Shown here in pieces: positions 5,793 to 7,909 of a stretch of 7,909 nt of DNA. The DNA lies in the NCBI GenBank assembly GCA_937891875.1, contig CALATR010000424.1, positions 1 through 7,909 on the forward strand, written 5' to 3'. The DNA is from an uncultured Pseudomonadota bacterium. GTDB lineage: Bacteria > Myxococcota_A > UBA796 > GCA-2862545. Below the pieces are notes generated by a model. That model was not told the origin of the DNA, did no database searches, and saw nothing but the letters and a program-made list of their open reading frames with translations. Numbering within the stretch: the first letter of the stretch is position 1; every line of letters begins with the position of its first letter. The position numbers and the translations under genes were made by a program.

Positions 5793-7010
5793 ATGCGCCT
5801 CGTGCGCTCGCTGTTGCTCGCCACCCTGGCCGTCGGTGCGACGGTCCTGATCTCCTCTGATCAGGTCTCCCACGCGATCAAGCCCGACAAGGTCACCGCG
5901 CTCGAGGTGTACGCCAAGGACGGCAAGCCCGTCGAGGACAAGCGCCTGCAGTTCGCGGTGGTCGGCTCGACGCGCGGCATCGGCGCCGGCGCACAGGCCG
6001 AGCCCAAGCCCCCGCTGGACATCATCGCCGATCTGCGCACCCAGGCCGCCGTCCGGGGCCTCGACTTCGTGCTCCTGACCGGCGGCTACACCCGGCGCTC
6101 CACGCCCGACGAGTGGAACCGCTTCGCCCGTCGCTGGAAGGACGTGCTGCAGATGCGGCTGCAGTCGGACAACAAGGGGCGCAAGCACGTGCTCGCCGTG
6201 CCCGGCGACGCCGAGATCCTGGGCGATCGCAAGCTCACCGGCTTCGGCGCCGTCTTCCCGGGCTCCTCCGCCGGCATCGGCTTCAACCGCAACGCCAGCT
6301 GGGGCAAGGTGGACGCGGTCGTGGGCAAGACCCGCTGGCGGATCCTGCTGCTCGACACCCACCAGAAGGCGATGGGCAGCCGGTGGAAGGAGCAGCTGTT
6401 CTGGCTGCCCAAGGCGGTGTCCGACGGCGAGTTCGACAAGCTCATCGTCGTCATGCCCGACCCGCGCGTCACCATGGCCGAGAACACGAAGATGGACCCG
6501 GGCGACGGGCCCTCCCAGATGATCGACATCATCGAGGAGTACGCCCCGCTCAACGCCCTGACCCTGGTGGTGTCCGGCGGACCGTCGACCAACGAGATCC
6601 TCCTTCCGACCGGAGCCTTCGGCGAGGCGTACCTGGTCGCGGGCAACGCGGGCATCGGCGGGCCGACCCTGCTGCAGGCGACCGCTGCCGACGAGGCCGG
6701 GTACAAGGACGTCGGCCTCGAGCCGCTCTACACGGTGGCGCTCATGAAGGAGTTCGACCACCAGGCGGAGACCGAGTCCTTCCGCGAGGACATCATCGAC
6801 AAGGCGAAGTCCCGCGGGAACTGGGAGACCTACACCCCGCGCTTCGACGGCGATGCGTTCCCGGTCCAGGGCTGGTGGCACGTCACGGTCGATCCGAAGG
6901 GCATCGAGCTCATCTTCAGGATGCGGCGTCCGGACGGCACGCTGCACGACCTGTACCGCACGCGACGTGAAGATCGGGGGGGCTGGAAGGTGCTCCCCGT
7001 GGGGGACTGA
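5793..7010 (+). CDS. Exported degenerate calcineurin-like metallophosphoesterase (predicted pseudoenzyme)
   Basis: This is a 405-residue protein with a signal peptide (hydrophobic core about 7-20, possible cut after Ser-His-Ala, 26-28), so probably periplasmic. The start at 5793 follows GGAGGG at 5784-5789; an ATG at 5778 lacks a site and sits almost at the predicted transcription start. The body follows the metallophosphoesterase plan with the ligands replaced. FAVVGSTRG (54-62) stands where GD is normal (Asp to Ser59). DFVLLTGGYTR (91-101) stands for the second GD (Asp to Gly98). VLAVPGDAE (133-141) replaces GNH(D/E). LLLDTH and FWLPKAV keep the scaffold. LIVVMPDP (217-224) lacks the usual His before the prolines. 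VVSGGPSTNE (259-268) replaces SGHxHxxE. YLVAGNAGIGG (280-290) matches the strand after it. The scaffold assignment is by eye. Loss of hydrolase activity is inferred. The lipoprotein gene overlaps its stop codon. Confidence 0.8.
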   Translation: MRLVRSLLLATLAVGATVLISSDQVSHAIKPDKVTALEVYAKDGKPVEDKRLQFAVVGSTRGIGAGAQAEPKPPLDIIADLRTQAAVRGLDFVLLTGGYTRRSTPDEWNRFARRWKDVLQMRLQSDNKGRKHVLAVPGDAEILGDRKLTGFGAVFPGSSAGIGFNRNASWGKVDAVVGKTRWRILLLDTHQKAMGSRWKEQLFWLPKAVSDGEFDKLIVVMPDPRVTMAENTKMDPGDGPSQMIDIIEEYAPLNALTLVVSGGPSTNEILLPTGAFGEAYLVAGNAGIGGPTLLQATAADEAGYKDVGLEPLYTVALMKEFDHQAETESFREDIIDKAKSRGNWETYTPRFDGDAFPVQGWWHVTVDPKGIELIFRMRRPDGTLHDLYRTRREDRGGWKVLPVGD

Positions 7011-7363
7011 TGCAGATCGCGCGACTGCTCCCGCTGCTCCTGCTCCTGGGCTGCGATGGTGGCACCGACGACACCGACACCGACCCGCCCGTCGACACCG
7101 GCCGCGACACTGGCGACGCGGGCTGCGACGAGGCCACGGTCTGGGTCGACGGCCCGGACCAGCCCCAGGTGGACGACGTGTGGACCGTGCTCCTGCGCTG
7201 CGACGGAGTGACGGTGCAAGGCCCGATGGTCCTGCGGGTCGAGCCGGCAGAGCTGGCGTTCCTCGAGGAGAACACGCTGCGCTTCCTGATGGTGGGCGAC
7301 GGCCTGGTGAAGGTCCAGGTGGGCTCGTTCCGAGCGGAGCGCGAGGTCACCGTGCGGCGCTGA
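7010..7363 (+). CDS. Small lipoprotein with an Asp/Thr-rich linker and a beta-rich domain
   Basis: This 117-residue protein has a short lipoprotein signal whose lipobox ends LLGC, with Cys15 as the lipidated residue. Asp16 follows, a +2 residue that in E. coli favours retention in the inner membrane; the rule may not hold in this lineage. Residues 16-38 are a low-complexity Asp/Thr/Gly/Pro linker of the kind common in Myxococcota surface lipoproteins. Residues 39-117 form a compact domain with alternating hydrophobic strands (ATVWV, WTVLLRC, MVLRVEPAELAFL, LRFLMVGDGLVKVQVG, REVTV), suggestive of an Ig-like beta sandwich. Cys39 and Cys64 could form a disulfide. The start overlaps the preceding stop as TGATG, so translation is probably coupled to the pseudo-phosphatase. 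A plausible role is anchor or partner for that protein; no enzymatic motif is visible. Confidence 0.85.
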   Translation: MQIARLLPLLLLLGCDGGTDDTDTDPPVDTGRDTGDAGCDEATVWVDGPDQPQVDDVWTVLLRCDGVTVQGPMVLRVEPAELAFLEENTLRFLMVGDGLVKVQVGSFRAEREVTVRR

Positions 7364-7373
7364 GCGAGCGGCT

Positions 7374-7417
7374 GAGCGGTGCCTCGTCGATCGAGACTGG
7401 CCGCAAGTAGTCGGCAG
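7374..7417 (+). repeat. Direct repeat copy 1 of a composite intergenic element
   Basis: This 44-bp unit starts GAGCGGTGC, contains ATCGAGAC and ends AGTCGGCAG. It aligns without gaps to 7591-7634 at 36 of 44 positions (22 of the first 24). It begins 10 bp after the lipoprotein stop. Confidence 0.8.
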
Positions 7418-7429
7418 GTCGTGGCGGTA

Positions 7430-7593
7430 CTCGGCACAGAGGCAGCCAGAGGACGATGCGGGCAGCTCCGAACCCGACAGGCCCCCAGAGCCAGATCTCT
7501 GGTCGCTCTCCGCCGGCGACGACCCCTGCAAAGCGCCGGACCACCCATGGCAGACCGCTCGAGCCCTCTGCGCCTCGGTGCCTCTGTGCCGAG
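7430..7593. repeat. 15-bp perfect inverted repeat in the 7364-7718 gene-free region
   Basis: CTCGGCACAGAGGCA (7430-7444) is the exact reverse complement of TGCCTCTGTGCCGAG (7579-7593). A second pair lies just inside, CAGAGG (7447-7452) and CCTCTG (7565-7570), and a 6-bp stem CCAGAG/CTCTGG (7485-7490 with 7497-7502) lies nearer the middle. The right arm overlaps the second direct repeat by 3 bp. No convincing coding sequence lies inside. The CACAGAGGC-type wording resembles dispersed intergenic repeats I remember from other bacterial genomes, so this may be one genomic copy of a family. Confidence 0.75.
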
Positions 7594-7634
7594 CGGTGCT
7601 TCGTCCATCGAGACCGCCCGAGGGGAGTCGGCAG
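7591..7634 (+). repeat. Direct repeat copy 2 of a composite intergenic element
   Basis: This is the second 44-bp copy, offset 217 bp from the first and in the same orientation. The mismatches cluster in its second half, where an A/G-rich stretch differs. Between it and the helicase start at 7719 I see only C-rich sequence, with no gene. Confidence 0.8.
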
Positions 7635-7718
7635 CCGTCGACCGCTCCGTCCCTCCGCACGACCGCTCACCCCCTGCACCCTCGACGCCGCCGCGCGGGC
7701 GCTTACACCTCGTTTGCG

Positions 7719-7909
<191 letters not shown>

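Noticed and set aside
5604..6947. Minus-strand 447-codon ORF opposite the phosphoesterase-like gene
   Set aside because: Same mirror effect. It spans the intergenic region and two plus-strand genes and has no recognisable motif.

Overview
The window is strongly GC-rich, gene-dense DNA from a Gram-negative bacterium. The best guess is a Myxococcota/deltaproteobacterial lineage. The reasons are the Asp/Thr/Gly-rich linker behind the lipobox of the small lipoprotein at 7010-7363, the density of exported proteins of unknown function, and the GC-rich codon use. This placement is inference, because no rRNA or other marker gene is present. No phage, transposase, CRISPR or RNA gene is visible.

Layout from left to right. 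Positions 1-239 hold no convincing gene, only two hairpins. At 240-845, on the minus strand, lies a small signal-peptide-bearing, very hydrophobic protein. It diverges across a 100-bp gap from a plus-strand series that runs to the end of the window. The first of these encodes a large two-lobed GNAT-fold protein (946-2199). It is followed after 48 bp, in the same reading frame, by a six-helix membrane hybrid histidine kinase (2248-4080). After a 112-bp gap with two competing hairpins comes a pair joined by an ATGA overlap: a Nu-class (YfcG/YghU-like) glutathione transferase (4193-4894) and a membrane-anchored metallo-beta-lactamase-fold hydrolase with a complete zinc site (4891-5664). A 12-bp inverted repeat follows, and then a plausible promoter for a second coupled pair: an exported protein of 405 residues (5793-7010) and a lipoprotein (7010-7363), joined by TGATG. 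Next is a 355-bp gene-free gap holding a composite repeat. The window closes on the first 63 codons of a Suv3-type RNA helicase (7719 to the right edge).

The observation I rate highest is the 5793-7010 protein. It keeps the order and spacing of the calcineurin-like metallophosphoesterase motifs, but nearly every metal-binding position is replaced, so it looks like an exported pseudo-phosphatase. It is translated in tandem with a lipoprotein that may anchor or partner it. Second is the repeat at 7374-7634: two 44-bp direct copies, with a perfect 15-bp inverted pair between and overlapping them. It contains the CACAGAGGC-type motif that I remember from dispersed intergenic repeats.

The plus-strand genes do not form one obvious pathway. 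The kinase may sense a membrane or envelope signal. The GST/MBL pair suggests thiol or electrophile detoxification split between cytoplasm and periplasm. The pseudo-phosphatase/lipoprotein pair is an envelope unit of unknown role.
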